A stretch of DNA of 64,000 nt from Rachycentron canadum (GCA_038496675.1 CM076658.1:6640942-6704941), one strand, 5' to 3'; shown: positions 1-13,380, counted from the stretch's first letter. Program-made: numbers and translations. The notes: generated from the sequence alone by a model not told the origin.

Positions 1-140
1 GCAAGCATGCCTAAACATGAATCATCGTACAGTTTGTTTTTCCCCTTTTGATTCACAAAATATGAATGTACATCTTGTACAAGTAAACTATCAATAAAGT
101 TATAAATATTTGTACTCAAGTTTTAAAATACTTTGACTTG
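1..140 (+). terminator. possible 3' UTR end with polyadenylation signal
   Basis: A canonical AATAAA hexamer sits at 93-98 in AT-rich sequence and is followed by T/GT-rich DNA (about 105-140), the usual arrangement of a vertebrate poly(A) site. Upstream is an inverted GTAC pair (GTACATCTTGTAC, 68-80). If real, a plus-strand gene ends here and its body lies left of the window. No stop codon or coding frame can be tied to it, and AATAAA is common by chance in AT-rich DNA. Confidence 0.35.
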
Positions 141-1060
141 TTAAGCTGCACGGGTTTCACACACAGAGTAATGAAGGCTGTGTACATAAGAACACAAACA
201 AGAGAAGAATCCTCGTAAAAGACTTGGAAAGACTGAACTAACCACACTCTCAAAGTAATAACAAGAGTCCAGAGCTAATCCCTGTCCCTAATGTCTTCAG
301 TGTTTCAGTCCTGATGCAGACTCATGCTCTCTCTCTGTGCCTCACATCGTGTTGTGGCTGATTCTCAGCAACTGTCTCAACCTGTGGATCAATATCAATA
401 TCTGTCTGGAGTTGACATTCACACAGACTCCATGTTAGCCAGCCCAGCTCATCACATCCAATATGAGCCGCACACCAGCAGAGAAAATTGAGCTGCTATA
501 AAATCCAGATGCAACCCGAATCTGGAGCCTCCTGCAGGGTGCAGCTCTCTGCCTGTGTTCGTCAAAATGACACAGATAGTATTTGTATGGAAAGTGGGGC
601 TGGAGCGTCGTCAAATAGAAGCAAGATGGCTGTAACCGGAGTGGGAAGCTGAGAAGTGTGGAGGGAAAATAGAAGGCAAAATAAGAGATTTGTGGGATTC
701 TGTGTATATGACATGTAACCTGCTTTGAGTTCAGTGCTCACAGAGGATCTTTTCTCCTTGTTCCAACAGCATTGATTAACTTTGAGCAGATGACATGAGA
801 AGGTCAAGAGTTGGCATATGTTCGTCAGCCACCGCTGCACACACACATACACACACCAATGCACATACAAATACACACTTTGCATGCTCCCTCCACTTGT
901 TCTACCCATACATACTAAATATTGCACATCTAAAATGGTTGGTCTCTTTTTTTATTTAAAGTGTATTAGCTTCCTCTGGGAGCTTAATTCCAGATGTGTG
1001 TACACAAAGTAATTACACCATGTGGTATAGTGGCCTATTGTCTGAACTCCATGCAGGAAT
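141..1060. other. noncoding, no distinct element
   Basis: Mixed-composition DNA without a convincing frame. It has a short CA-rich patch at about 838-875 (ACACACATACACACACC and similar). The 121-codon minus frame at 562-927 runs through that patch and has no recognisable domain, so I do not count it as a gene. Confidence 0.5.
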
Positions 1061-1064
1061 TAGT

Positions 1065-1360
1065 CCAAATGGCGTCCTGTTGAGTGCAGTACCCCCTAGA
1101 AGGTCGCTGTGCGTTTAATTTGTACCTCTTTGCTCATACATCAAGATTGAGTGATATAGTCGCAGACTGATGGCTCCGTATTTACCCACTGACCCCTCCG
1201 GCTGGGGCCCGCTGGGCCAGGTCTGGAAATAACAGCATCCTTTTATGTGTACTAATAATTAGCAAGGCACACACAGCCATCCATCAACCACCAATGAGCC
1301 ATGGCTGCTTTGTCAACGTTCAAGCACATAAAGCTATTTATGTTGGCCGCAAGTAACAAA
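1065..1360. other. CNE-like segment
   Basis: A balanced, repeat-free stretch between simpler flanks. It contains the inverted pair GGCCCGCTGGGCC (1206-1218) and a homeodomain-type core ACTAATAATTAGC (1251-1263). No open frame of note crosses it. It could be regulatory; conservation is not tested. Confidence 0.3.
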
Positions 1361-1847
1361 CACACAATAATATATTAATAGAGAAGGAGAGGAGTGTGTG
1401 TACATGTGTGTCTTTGTGAAATTTAGTGGACGTCTTTGCGAGCAATTAAATTTACATCTGGGTTTATTGTTGATGAGGTTTTGTTGTCCACTTCTGGGTC
1501 TGTCCGGTTTGTACGAGCACGGGCTGCAAAACATGCAAGTCCCAAGTCTGAGCCTTGGTGCTACGCGGCGCTAGCTTATCAGAGGTCAAGTGCTCAGGGG
1601 TCACGTGAAAATAGCTTTTTATCACTTTTCATTCTCATAATCCCCTTTGAAATGTCACACACAACTATGATCACACGGAATGTGAGCTGTCGCAGCCTTA
1701 ACATAAAGCTGGCCGCGGTGTGAAACGACAGAGCCCATAGGCCTGGGACGACGTGAAGCTGGAGCTTGTGTCATGCTATATCACAATAACTCGAGGAGCT
1801 ACTTGCAACAACTCTGAAAATAACCGTCTGTTTGGTTTAGCTGGGAG
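1361..1847. other. noncoding, possible CNE-like portion
   Basis: Complex sequence with several CpGs (about 1515-1575 and 1710-1760). A 95-codon plus frame (1436-1723) lies here, but its predicted product is unremarkable and has no domain or signal I recognise. Nothing else stands out. Confidence 0.3.
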
Positions 1848-1874
1848 TTTTTTCTTTTTCTTTTTTTTTTTTTT
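1848..1874. repeat. interrupted poly(T) tract
   Basis: A near-continuous T run broken only by two C bases. Read on the minus strand it creates the lysine run of a spurious 74-codon frame (1776-2000). It could be the A-tail of an old minus-strand retroinsertion, but no body was recognised next to it. Confidence 0.8.
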
Positions 1875-4800
1875 GTGAACCAACTTTGTGGTCCTTAAAT
1901 CCCAAGTAAATCCTGTTCCGGCATTTTCAGTTGTAGCTTGAAGTGAAGCCACCCAGAGAAACCTCAGCTGAAAACAATCGAGCTGAAGTGCTGAAGTCAC
2001 TACGGTCGGCAGCGGATCAAAGGCTGCCTTTCATCCCAGTTTGTTTGGGCTAGACTTGGGTTTGCTTTGTTGGCTAATGCTCATAAATGTATCTGGAGTC
2101 ATCACTAGTGCAAAACTATATTAAAACTAACAATTTAAGTCTGGGTCAACACTTTGTCTTCTTTTTTTTTCTTGCAGAGGAGGTGGAAAAGTGTCAGGAA
2201 TTTAAACTTAGAAAATTGAGAAAAGAAAGAAAGAAAAAAAAAGCAGAGCATTAAGTTCACATTCCGTTCAGCCGTTTATGTTACACTCATTAGCAGTTTA
2301 TTTTCAGTTCAAGCTTTCAGCTCATGTTGTTATAATCCAAGTAAGTTATCTAATAAAAACACAATATTTTCTGTCCTATTGCGGTGTAATGTCCCATCAA
2401 TTTGGAGTCATTACTGAAAGTATCAGCTCCATCTGTAAATACTGGGACCAAAAGGTTTGCCTCAAAATAAGTAAGAAAATGTGATTTTAAGAATTATTAT
2501 TTAAGAATTAAGTTATAGCTTGAACTTGCTTAGGTCATGTTCAGTTGCTGCCTTTTATCAACCACCATCACAGTCATTTGTTGTACACACACGTTGTGAT
2601 TTATTTTACTTCTACACTGACTGTAGTAACTTAAAAGACAGATGTAGTAAGAGATATGAAATATGTGCATGGTGGCTGCATTGAACTTGTTTAAATTTGT
2701 GCTTCAATCTTCTGGTTAATCTCTGGTTAGAGTGGGTGTCTCTGCTGCGCAGTGTCGTTGCAGCTCCATCCAGTGGGCTCAAAGTATTTCTGACCTGAGC
2801 ATTTTCCTCGTTCACTTCTTTCCTCTGACTGCTGGAAGGATCCCATAAAGTCATGAGTGTCACATGGCAGCCAAGTCAAAGTTTATTCCCAGTTTAATCA
2901 CTGTGAAAATAATCAGACAGATTCATGGAAACGATCCCTGTCATTAATGAATTTATTTAAGTAGTTTTTTTCTGTACCTCCACTATCGCATCATTCATTA
3001 TGATGAAAGACAATTGAATTAAACATCTGCCTGATAAAATATCAGGTGTGAAAAAGTCATTTTAACAGGTCACAGTAGGTAAAGTACAGGTTTAAATAAT
3101 AAATTTAATCCCGGCTGAATTCCATTTAGCTTCTTCAGTTTCATTGTCCTAGTGTTGTTCATACTGGCTCATTGTCACACTGCATGAATTACTGGGACAC
3201 TTGGTACCTTCTTTGTTTTTCCCAGATGTTGAAATATGTGCTGTTCTAATTTTTTATTGAAATGATTTAAAAATTTCTGATTTGCAACTTGTGTTGTAAT
3301 AATTTCAGAACATTTTTGCTTTAACAAAAAAACAATAGAACCCACAAAAAAGCATGTCCCAAGCAGACCAGCACCTGTGCTAAATTACAAAAATTTGTAC
3401 ATTGTTTACACAACTGGTGTTAGATAATAATTATGCTGATCATATCCTGCTGTGATTTTTTTCTATGTTGAAACTACAGTTACATGGTTATAAATACACT
3501 TATCTAGTCATTTCTTTAAACAAATAAAAAAATAATATTACAAAGTGGAATCAGATCCTTGTGAAGAGGTTTTCACATGAATGCATTTCTCCCGAACTGA
3601 AAGTCAAAAGAGAGCGAACTTTCTGACCGATACAAAAGTCTGATGATTTGAGAATGATATGAAATGAAGCTAATGTTAATTTATATGTGCACAGTTCAAA
3701 TAAAGGTAACTTTATTGTGTTGTGCCAGCTTCAGAAAGTGTGATGGCGTTAAACATCAGTCTTGGTTCTTTCACTGACAGTTATCCATGTTCATGAACAC
3801 TCTTTAAACTGCCCACAGTCACTGAGAACATATGAACTCTATTGTCAAATGACTTTTCTTTCAAAATAAAATTGCTTCATTTTGAAAAAACAAAACAAAA
3901 AACCCATCCATCCATGATAAATGATGCATCATTGTTTTCTTTCTCTTTTTCTGTCTGTGTGTTTGCACTGCAGCATAGTGGGCCTGGTGAAAATAAACAT
4001 TCAGCAGTAGTTTAAAACCATAATTCATCCTGAAATGTCCTCCATTGAAGTGCTGAGTAACAAACACTTCACTTAGAGCTGTTTTCAAAAATATGTTTCT
4101 TAAAATGTCAAATCTCTTTACTGGAGCCTTCTTCAAAGCTTTTTCTAATTACACAACTTCAAACCGCTATTTAGACAACAAATTCACCCTGAGAAAATAA
4201 TCATTGCATATTAATGTGATCAATAATCCCAACCAAACAGCAGTTTTATATCCAGCCGGGCTGCCTGTTTATCTGAGCTGCACTTCAATACAGACAACAC
4301 ACTCCACGCTACCATGCAGGGAGCAGAGTCGATACCGTTTGCCTGGCGAGTGCAAACATTTTAGGTTATGTTCTTATTTACAAAAAATTAATGTGAGTGG
4401 GAAAGCAAATATGATTAACTTGAGAAATTGAAACAGATGTCAACAGTAAACGTTTGTGAACCATCCCAACAGACCATCAGAGTAAATTCCAAGACTATTA
4501 GCTTTAGTTTAGCTCAGATTGCCAGGAGGTCTCAAATTCACATTCCTCATCCCAGTGCATGTTCGTCCAGTTGTACAGTTGAGAAGCAGGTGGTCCACAG
4601 TGATGTTTTAATGGCATTTGTCACAGTGAGTGAACTGAGGAGTGGTGAAGTTCAGCATTAAACACTTTTAGTGAAGGAAAATCAAAAGAGGAGAAAACCT
4701 GACCTCTTAAATAAACATATCATGTTGGCTCTCTTGTGAAAAAACTGGAAATTCACTGATGTTGTTCCAGACTTTTGCCTGATGGTGGAGAATAACTTTC

Positions 4801-5200
4801 CACACCTTGATTTTGCAGCTTACTATCACAATCAGTCAGAGTGGTTTATGCTAATCCGGACTAAGGTGGAGCAAAGGTCACTGAAATGATTCCTCCTTTT
4901 CAACACCCTGCTTGGAGATCTCTCAGAAGATTTTTGTTTTGATGTGGCGAAGAAGAACATCTGTTTGACAGAGAACTAGCTCTGATATGTTTCCAAAGCC
5001 AGGGAAAGAGTCTTTGCGTCCTGTTAAAAGATTCCTCTACTGACAGGGAGGCCATCCTGGGCTTCAAAAGTGCAAGGATATTTTTGTATGATGTGGCAGA
5101 ATTAACAAATAACACCACTCTACCACCACTCATCCTTTGATCCAGAGCTGTTTTTTTTCTGAACTGTCTTGGCCACATTTGTCCATGATCTAAGCACCAT
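1875..5200. other. AT-rich noncoding DNA
   Basis: Long AT-rich stretch with poly(T)/poly(A) patches (about 2161-2175 and 2220-2240). A pyrimidine tract ending in GCAG (2161-2178) resembles a splice acceptor, but the sequence after it keeps no useful frame. Short frames at 2612-2863, 3861-4136, 4204-4661 and 4900-5178 show no domain, membrane segment or repeat that would support a gene. I see no mobile element. Confidence 0.5.
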
Positions 5201-5406
5201 TATTTGTGTGGCCAGTTTAATGAACTATAAAAAACTGAATTTGGAATAATGGTCCTTCAGCCTGTTATGATTACTTCAATTTGATCTCATTTCATATCAT
5301 CCAACCCTGTCTTCTAGAAATGATGTTTATATACCAGTAGTTTGCAACTGAATATACATTTTAGAGGAAACCTAATGGCAACCAGATTAAATTTTATCAA
5401 CATAAA

Positions 5407-5419
5407 GGGGGGGGGGGGG
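5407..5419. repeat. poly(G) tract, 13 bases
   Basis: Uninterrupted G run in otherwise AT-rich DNA. Such runs are length-unstable and prone to assembly error. Confidence 0.9.
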
Positions 5420-5480
5420 AAGGGTTTCACACAGAAAGGTCATACAGAAACGTCTGCAGTGAAACATGCAAGACTTAGGA

Positions 5481-5510
5481 TCTCATCTCATCTCATCTCA
5501 TCTCATCTCA
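5481..5510. repeat. pentanucleotide microsatellite (TCTCA)6
   Basis: Six perfect tandem copies of TCTCA, giving a 30-bp minisatellite-like block 61 bp downstream of the G run. Confidence 0.95.
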
Positions 5511-5599
5511 GTGTTTCTGTATGTCCTGGGTGGCTGGGAGGACGTATTAGAAGAGGGTTCCTTAGAGAACCTTACAGGGAAGGTAGACAGAAGGTTAAT

Positions 5600-8500
5600 G
5601 AATGAACCTTAATGAAAACGCAAACAACCCGCTGCTGCAATTTGTGCTGGAAACCACGTTTGAGCAATTGGTGCGACTCTGTACTCTGCTCTGTTCAACC
5701 TACAAAACAAGGAGCACTTGAGGGAAAATAATTATCTGTCATTTCCAGTCTGGGGGTCGAAGGCATTTAGATGCAAATTAAAACAAGTTGTGGTTTGGGG
5801 GGTCTTGCTAATAAAAAGGAAAAAAAATGCAAATATAGTGAAGAAAACATTTTTGCTGTGATCATCACTATGTGATCACTGGGAGCCTGTTTGGGAAAAT
5901 GACGGGCAACATTGTGCCAGGATTTGGCAACTCAAAATAAAAAGTGATCATATGAACAAAAGGTTGAGATGACGCCAATTTTATGTGGCTTGTCAAATGA
6001 AACCACGTCAACCATGGGTAGAGGTGGCCTGGGGTAGGGATGGACTGGGGCCTGGGAATTTGTTCCTGGTCAACTCACTCTCCAGACAAAGCAAATGAGT
6101 GACTGAGCCGTTAAAATACATTTTTAAAAAACACCTATTTAGCTTCAAGTAAATTTATTGCCTTACCTGATCACTCCATTCTTTAACATCTGCATACAAT
6201 CCTAGTGAATGGATTGACAGTATTTTTTACTGTGTAACAGTTTGAGTAAACAGAAATCTTTGCGACGTTCCCAATAACGGAAAGAGTGAAAATAAAGTAA
6301 GACAGGGTTTGCCTGGGCCCCCAGTCACTGAATCCACCTGGTACTAGTGGTAACAGGCTAATTTCAACTAGACAGTAGGTACAGCAGGTTGAGAACTACA
6401 GTGCCGGATTTATCGTTTTAGAAGTTTTTGGTTCATTAAACCTGGAGAAAAAACATATGTCTTTTGGTCTAATGAAACAAAAAAGAAGTCACCCATCATA
6501 TTAACATTTCACTGATACTTGTGTAGGTGTTTGCTGCTTCCTTTGTGACTGATATGGTTAAAAAAAGATAAGCTGGCTAAATGAGCCTTGCCATTGACCT
6601 TCACCCTGTCAGTGGTGCTTTGCCTGGGCTCTGGGGGCTGACACTGATACTGACTCTGACTCTGACTATGCTGTTTTGTTGTTGCCTTCATGTGTGCTGT
6701 CTGTTAGGCTCATGTTCAACCATGTCACCACCAGTACACGCTGGCCTCAGTGCCGTCTCCACTCGGGCTAGAAGGACAAGGAGCAGCACCAAAGGAAAAG
6801 TCAGTAAATTTGAGGCACTTTTCTACACCTGCCTGGAGTGACTTCTATTTCTTTCCTCTCACCTTTTCAGCTCCAATTCTTGTTTTATAGCATGTTTTCA
6901 CGCATGTTTTTTTAGGCACTGGAAAAAGTCCTTATTTCATCCATTACACCACATTTTGATGTGAGGTGTCTGATTGACTGACAAAGGCGACAGGAAAACA
7001 GGTGGGACAGACCCACATGGACCAAATTTAACAAGGTTTACACCTTTGGTTATTGAGTCTCTAGTCTAAACTTAAAGTCAAAAGGTCAGACCTCTCTGAA
7101 TGAATTCAGAGTTTTATCTTTAGGGAACATTTTGGTCGTAGGGAATATAATTTACATAAAATATGGTCAGCAACTCACTGTATGCAGTAATTAAAAATCA
7201 ATGAAGCTTCCAGGACTTCACATCAGTCTGATTTGGATTGGTATTATTATTTCTAAAACTGTGGCCAGGATCTAAAAAATAATGTTTTTAAAACTAAGCT
7301 GATTTCCAGTCCAGTCCAGTGCCTACGACAGAAATTGCTGAAATTTGAGAAAGCAATGTCAATGATTTTCAGTTATTCAAAGGCAGACAAATATTATCTG
7401 TAAAGAGGGCCTCACTGACAGAATCAACTGTATCATCTTACAGAGTTTGACCTTGTCAGTGAACCATTTTTCCTAATGTTCAACTGCAGTGTAACTCAAA
7501 ATGCACCAAGAAAGTAAAGCAAGCATTTTTATCAAGGGACCATACAAAAATAATTGGGGTGGAAAGGGGGCCTCATGGTTCACTTTCAAAGAACTAGACA
7601 CTTAAACATAACATACTATGACACTATTGAATTGGTACAAATGACTTGGCCATTAATAACTAAAAGACTTTTAAGATGATGATCAGTTCAAACATGCTGG
7701 GATGTATGGTAAAGTAATAATTATCACACAGCTGCCAAATCACAGGTGGAATTAGCAATGGGCAAAATCATGGTCAACATACTGTGTAAGGAAAGTATGT
7801 AAGTTTAACTTTACTGTTCTGTTTTCTCTTAAGATGGAAAATAAAGTGATGCTATTACCTCAAACACTAATAACTACAAAGATCCACATTTATTTGGTTT
7901 CTCAAAAATGTCAAATATTGATCCTATCAGCTGGTGGTTGCATTTGATGAAGAAAATAAACCCATAATAAGACTAAGTGACTGTTTATATACACATCTAT
8001 AACATGTGGTGAACATAAATCTTTTTAATGTAAATATTAAATTACAAAAATCATAAGGGAAAAATCATAAGGGAAGAAAATGAAAGAAAAAAAAAACATA
8101 ATCCACCCCGTTCTTGGCCCTCCTCACCCTTATAATTTTCATACAGTCCCTAAATTAATGTGGAAGAATTAAACATTTTATTTAATGAAAAACTAACCAG
8201 CTCTATTTTCTAAATTTTGGTTGAAAAATCTCCCTTCTTTTGTCACTTCAGTGGTGATTCATCATGATCAACAACAAAATGAGGGCAAGTAATGCAACTG
8301 GTACAATAAGCCAACACAATGTGTAGCAAATTAATCAGGCTTGGCCCAGGGCACGCTCTGGAAAAATGATCTCATTTGACCAGACGGGTCGGGGTTCCTC
8401 TCTAATCATATCACAGTACAACACAATGACTCCTCATCTTTGTTGTGGTCATTAAGAAAATAAAAACAACAACTTCACTGTCAAATTCTGAACAAGTATG

Positions 8501-9090
8501 AACATTGCTTCATAAACAGAACTGCTGCTTCAGTGTTTGTTTAACAACCAATTCATATTTCTAACGAATATGAATTATGCAAATGTCCCTGCGTAATAGG
8601 AAACAGATGGATAGTGGAATTAACTTGGACAGTTTGTTCTCAGATAATGATTTTATGCAAATCGAGATATATTGAGATGTATATTTACAAAACTGACAAT
8701 AGAACACTGGGATTATACTGATTGAAACACAAATAAAATGATTAATCTATGAGATGATCTTTGGTTTCCTATGCATGTTGAAATGATCTTGCAGAATTAT
8801 AAGTTAAATACTTAAGGAACAGTTTTGTGATTGAAAATCAATAAAGATACATTTGAGTTCAACATTGCTGTACATGTATACCACATGCATCACACACTTC
8901 TACATAACTCTGTGACCCTATTGGGTGAATCAGAGCCTTTAACTCAGTGCTTTTTCTTTTCAGCCTGCTACTGTGGCATAGCATCATGGGATAAATATGA
9001 ATGTAAATGGGACAAAATGCATTCAATAAAGCTAAACAATCCCCTTGACAATGCATTGGGGTCATCATCAGGCATGTAAAACAACAATAT
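5600..9090. other. AT-rich noncoding DNA
   Basis: Nearly 3.5 kb with no convincing gene or island. It holds an imperfect TGACTC-type repeat at about 6638-6667 and several short A/T runs (for example 8083-8097). The frames at 6509-6841 and 8831-9101 are short, partly overlap on opposite strands and encode nothing recognisable. Confidence 0.5.
8047..8074. repeat. 14-bp perfect tandem duplication
   Basis: AAAATCATAAGGGA occurs twice back to back (8047-8060 and 8061-8074), most simply a replication-slippage duplication. Confidence 0.9.
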
Positions 9091-9099
9091 GTCATATAC

Positions 9100-9620
9100 A
9101 CACATCTGACCTCTCAACCTGTAAGGATTTTTGCTGGTGAAGAGCAATGCCTTCGGGGGGGCACCCAGACTTCCAGCACATACTCTCTACACAATGGGTT
9201 ACTTATGGTTCTCTCTTAAGGTGAAAAATAGGAGAATATTTCATACGTTAAAGGCAAATGGGTCTATAAATTGCCTGAGGGAAAGCTAGCTTTCCTGATT
9301 GCTACTCATCTCACCGTTTCCCAAATGTTTTATGCTCCTCTGACTGGTAATCAATAGCTACACATGCAGCCTCTCAGCCAGCACTGGTCTTTTATAGTAA
9401 GCCCAAGGAGTAGTTGTCAGTCAATGGCTGCCTTATAAATAGATTGAGGCTGCATGTGGACAGATGGATGCTTTCCCTGTCAGTTGTGAAATGCCACAGT
9501 CCAATACTCAGCTTTATTCTTCACAAGAGCCTTGTGTATTGTGGATATTGTAGAATTCATGTCTTGAACCCCTTTTCTAATATTTTTGCCTTAATAAAGG
9601 TTTATAAGTTGTGACTAGTG
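9100..9620. other. noncoding, possible transcript-end-like 3' portion
   Basis: Complex sequence ending with TTAATAAAGG (about 9591-9600) followed by GT-containing DNA, which superficially resembles a poly(A) site. The only frame (66 codons, 9414-9614) is unremarkable. The case for a transcript is weak. Confidence 0.2.
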
Positions 9621-9728
9621 GTTTTACTAATGGTTGTTAAGTTAAGTTAAGTGGGCTTCACAGATCAGTTAATAGCCAACAGTTTTTAGTTGTCAGATTG
9701 TAAGAAAATCCCTTTGGCTGCTTATCAG

Positions 9729-9748
9729 TTTTTTTTTTTTTTTTTTTT
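9729..9748. repeat. poly(T) tract, 20 bases
   Basis: Uninterrupted run of 20 T. It could be the tail of a minus-strand retroposed copy, but no body was recognised. Confidence 0.9.
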
Positions 9749-10659
9749 ACAACAATCCGTTCAAGTCTGAGGTTTTAAATGTTAATAAGTTGATCGTAGA
9801 TGGATTTTGGTTTGGATTGCAGCCATTTCCAACAAGGTGTCAAACGGTCTATTGGACTTCCTGGTGCATTAAATATGTATATGTATAACAGTAAAAAGGA
9901 CAAAGAGAGTATGTTGGTAAAATTACTACCTTGTTCAGATTTTTGTTCCTTATGCAGTTTTCTGGAAATAAGCAATGAAAACAGTATCAGTTATTTGAAT
10001 TTGTACTTTTTAAAATGTGTTTGTCCTCAACCCTTCTCTTTCTGTAAGTATCTTCTTCATCTTTTCAAAGGTATATTGAGACAGAAATGCAATAAATTTT
10101 CCTTTCTGCCTTAAAAAATAGGCAGGTTCACATATGACTGATTGAACACTGATTGATCGTAAAAACTAAAACTTTTTATTTTATGCTAAAAAAGGCTGCA
10201 ATATCTTGGCAGGGAGGGTCAAAGCAAGCTAAACTTGCCTCACTGCCGATACGGACATATGACTATTGTTAAGGCAGACATGAAAATTGTCCTTTAATTA
10301 TCTATTTAAAATGTGTTCTTATTTGTGTTTACAGTGAATGGTTTTTAAAAGCATGAATAAAACCATTAATGCAAGTTTTAAAACCATTACTAGAAAGCTG
10401 TGCGAATAACTCACATATTCTAATGGCATGTAACTGCAGCAAAAAACATAAAGGCATACTTATCAGCTTTGAACGACCATACTCTAGGTATTTACAGGCA
10501 TTCGTATGGACTCTGCGATGATGATTATCTACCAGTGAAAGATACATCAGTAAATCCAGCAAGGCTGCTGTTTGCTTTGAAGAGAACAGAGCACCTAATT
10601 ACCCTTATTTACAGGACGCTTCTGAGTAGAGCATCATATTATCTTACTGTGACAGATTC

Positions 10660-10870
10660 ACTTGCCTAATAAATATGATCATTAGGACTTTCACTTTTCC
10701 AGCTACGCCTCATGGATATTACTGATTTGTGCTTTCAATCAGATACGCACAAAAATACATCTTTGAAGTAAAGGGCAGAGAACCCTATCGAGAGTTATTA
10801 TGGATGTGTTGGTGGAATTTATAGAGTGCTATTGACGCCTGCAAACCCGCAGGGATGACATGCACACATA
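10660..10870. other. CNE-like segment
   Basis: Repeat-free stretch with clustered ATTA/TAAT cores (about 10667-10685), an AATCAGATACGCAC block (10738-10751) and a CpG-containing 3' part. It is bounded by a CA/A-rich low-complexity patch (about 10863-10892). No coding frame. Confidence 0.35.
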
Positions 10871-11029
10871 TACACACACACAAAAAAAAACAACATACTA
10901 ACAAAAATGAACATACTTTTACGTCTTTAGAAAGAAGTAAGAGTGTTTTATTTTAGCCTGGCTGAGCTTGATAACTGTTTCTATTTGCACAGCAAATAAA
11001 CGTCACAGGTACATTATGTAGGGCATGCT

Positions 11030-11215
11030 GATGAAAAAGAATCGGCCCTGTTAAGTTACTGTACCGTCTGTCCCTACAGGCATGCTTATGCTATATTGAT
11101 GAGCAAATTAACAGGGCTGGATTTGACTAGAGAGGCTTCTATTAGATGAAGCCATGAAAGATGAATTCAATTGTGATTTGAATAGCACAACCCACACCCA
11201 TGATGACTTTCAATG
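11030..11215. other. CNE-like segment with inverted repeat
   Basis: Contains inverted 10-bp arms, GCCCTGTTAA at 11045-11054 and TTAACAGGGC at 11108-11117, enclosing 53 bp with a POU/octamer-like TATTGATGAGCAAATTAA stretch (11094-11111). Pairing does not extend inward, so a microRNA-type hairpin is unlikely. The texture suits a regulatory element. Confidence 0.35.
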
Positions 11216-11879
11216 AGAGGCAGGAAATTGGCTTGTGCTAAATTGAGTTGTGCTTGTTATGATGAATGCTCAGCAGTGTATCAGTTTGGATTGACTTCAT
11301 CATCACAGCCAGCGCTTCTTAAGGAACTCAGAGGAACTGTATGTATATATAACCCCTCTGTAGAAACAAAGATTTTCAATCAAATGTGTGTTTGTCCATA
11401 ATCCTGCTTTGAATTCTTTGACTAAACCTGTGTAGTTTGGATGCTAAACTTGATAGCCTCTTCCTCCTCTCTGCTGTTATTCTGAGACCCAATTAGACGT
11501 ACATATCCCACACAACACTGCGGTTGGAGGCCAGAGTGCATCTGTTTGTCCAAAGGGAAGAGGCGTGGGAGAAACACACAGTGGTTTTACCCGCCAACAC
11601 GCTGAACTGGGCATGTTGCATATCAATACAAGCAGTAACTAATAACACTGGCTGCAGGTATGTCTCCCAACATCAGAGGGAGATGAGTGCAAAGGTTGTT
11701 TCATCTTTTATAGATCCTGTTTGAAACCAGCAATTGCCTCAAAGAAAGACTGAGTGAACAACCAAAGTCACAGTGTGTGTGCCTACATTCATGTGTTTAT
11801 GTGTGTGTCAATCATGTATGTGTACATTTTGTGTGTATACTGTGCCCCAGCAGTGCAACTAGTCTGTTTGCAACAATCT

Positions 11880-12130
11880 TGCCTCGTCTTTGAAATTGTT
11901 TATGCAGGCCCAGATCCCTACGGTCAGATAAGCACGGGGCTGTCGAGTTCCCTACGGAGGTCAGCATCGTTGAAGCCCCCCCTCCATCATTTGCGATTGC
12001 CCTATGTGATAGCACCCAGCAGGCCTAAGAACACAGGCCTAATGTTGTGGATGGATGATGTCATGAAAGAAGACAATTATCAGGCAGTGAGCGAGGTCTC
12101 CCAGGGTTATGGTTTTAGTCAGATTATTTA
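11880..12130. other. CNE-like segment
   Basis: CpG-containing, repeat-free island between a TG-rich patch (about 11774-11840) and a poly(T) run. Frames cross it on both strands (plus 11754-12140, minus 11812-12015) without recognisable domains. Openness on both strands argues against either being a gene. Confidence 0.3.
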
Positions 12131-12189
12131 TTTTATGTAGTTTTTGAAGCAGGAGCTTTAAAGTTTAACAGCCGTAGGGCTCCTTTGCA

Positions 12190-12206
12190 TTTTTTTTTTT
12201 TTTTTT
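12190..12206. repeat. poly(T) tract, 17 bases
   Basis: Uninterrupted T run directly after the preceding island. Confidence 0.9.
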
Positions 12207-12209
12207 ATC

Positions 12210-13380
12210 CCCGGCTGTGTGTTTGTACGAGGTTGTATTGCTGGGAATAAGTTTTTGATGATCTAATTGGCTATTATTGGATGTTTTCGGGCAATAACAT
12301 TGTTTTTTTTTTCTGTTTTGTTTTAAGGTGTAGTATGTGTGATATTGAATCGACTTCATGCAAGCCCTTTCTACACCCTTCAGCATGTTGGCCACAGCAG
12401 CTGCTGCATACATACACTAGAGAAATAGAGATGGAGCGATAGAGTTAGAGAGAGGGGGATATGATGCTCAGAATTACAACTTTCGTCCAAAATAAAGTAG
12501 CATTTCTTCTAATGGTGCATTCTGTTCAATTCCATCCACCACTAAATGACAAAAAGTATGGTTCAAATGTGTGTAAATGTATATACTGTAAGTGAGAAAG
12601 AGACAGAGAGATTGAATGGAGAGGGAGAGCTGATACATGTTGACGATGTAATTAGAAGGTATAGAGGAAGGCTGCTGGACAGTTATGAATCAAAACTCTT
12701 TGCTTTGCTTTATTTGGGTCACAAAACAACATGATTCAAGGAAAAGTTTTGGAAATATGTGAGTGTGTCTGGGGTTAAGTTTAGAGCAAGTAACGTTTTA
12801 GGGACAGAGTAAGAAACTTTTATAGTCAGGTTCTAGATGCCAAAGAATCCTGAGCACTATTAAACCTACAGTGTTTTTTTTTTTTAGTTGTAGATTTTGA
12901 CCCCATGCACCTGTCATGATTGTTGACTGATTGATTGTTATTACTGAGTGATCACAACACATATGGAATACCACTGTTCATGTTAGACAAACAGCTGTGA
13001 ATTTAATAACTGAATGAGGGACTATCTGAGGATACCATCTCTCTAACATCTCTCTTTTTTTTGTCCTATTCTGTAGACTCAGATAGTGAACAAAGCCTTT
13101 TGTAATGAAATGCCGTCTCTGCAGGGGTATCTGTGCATTGTGTGTTTTTCATACAGAGAGAATGAGCAAGCTTTGAGTATGTGTTTGTACTCGCCTTGTG
13201 GCATGCTTCAGGCCATGAGCTAAACTGCTGGGTACCACAGAGTAGCACAAGCTGCAAAGGGTGGTTTCACTACACTAATCACAGTGGCGTTTCTCTCATA
13301 ATTATGCATGTTCAACTGTATTTAATGATGATCCTAAATATGTGAAGATAGGATTGCCACATTATTTCGTTGGCAATTCA
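12210..13380. other. noncoding, nothing distinct
   Basis: Mixed AT-rich sequence with short T runs (about 12301-12311, 12876-12885 and 13053-13061) and GA-rich patches (about 12435-12460). The frames present (12165-12413 minus, 12546-12734 plus, 13066-13257 minus) are short and unremarkable. Confidence 0.5.
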
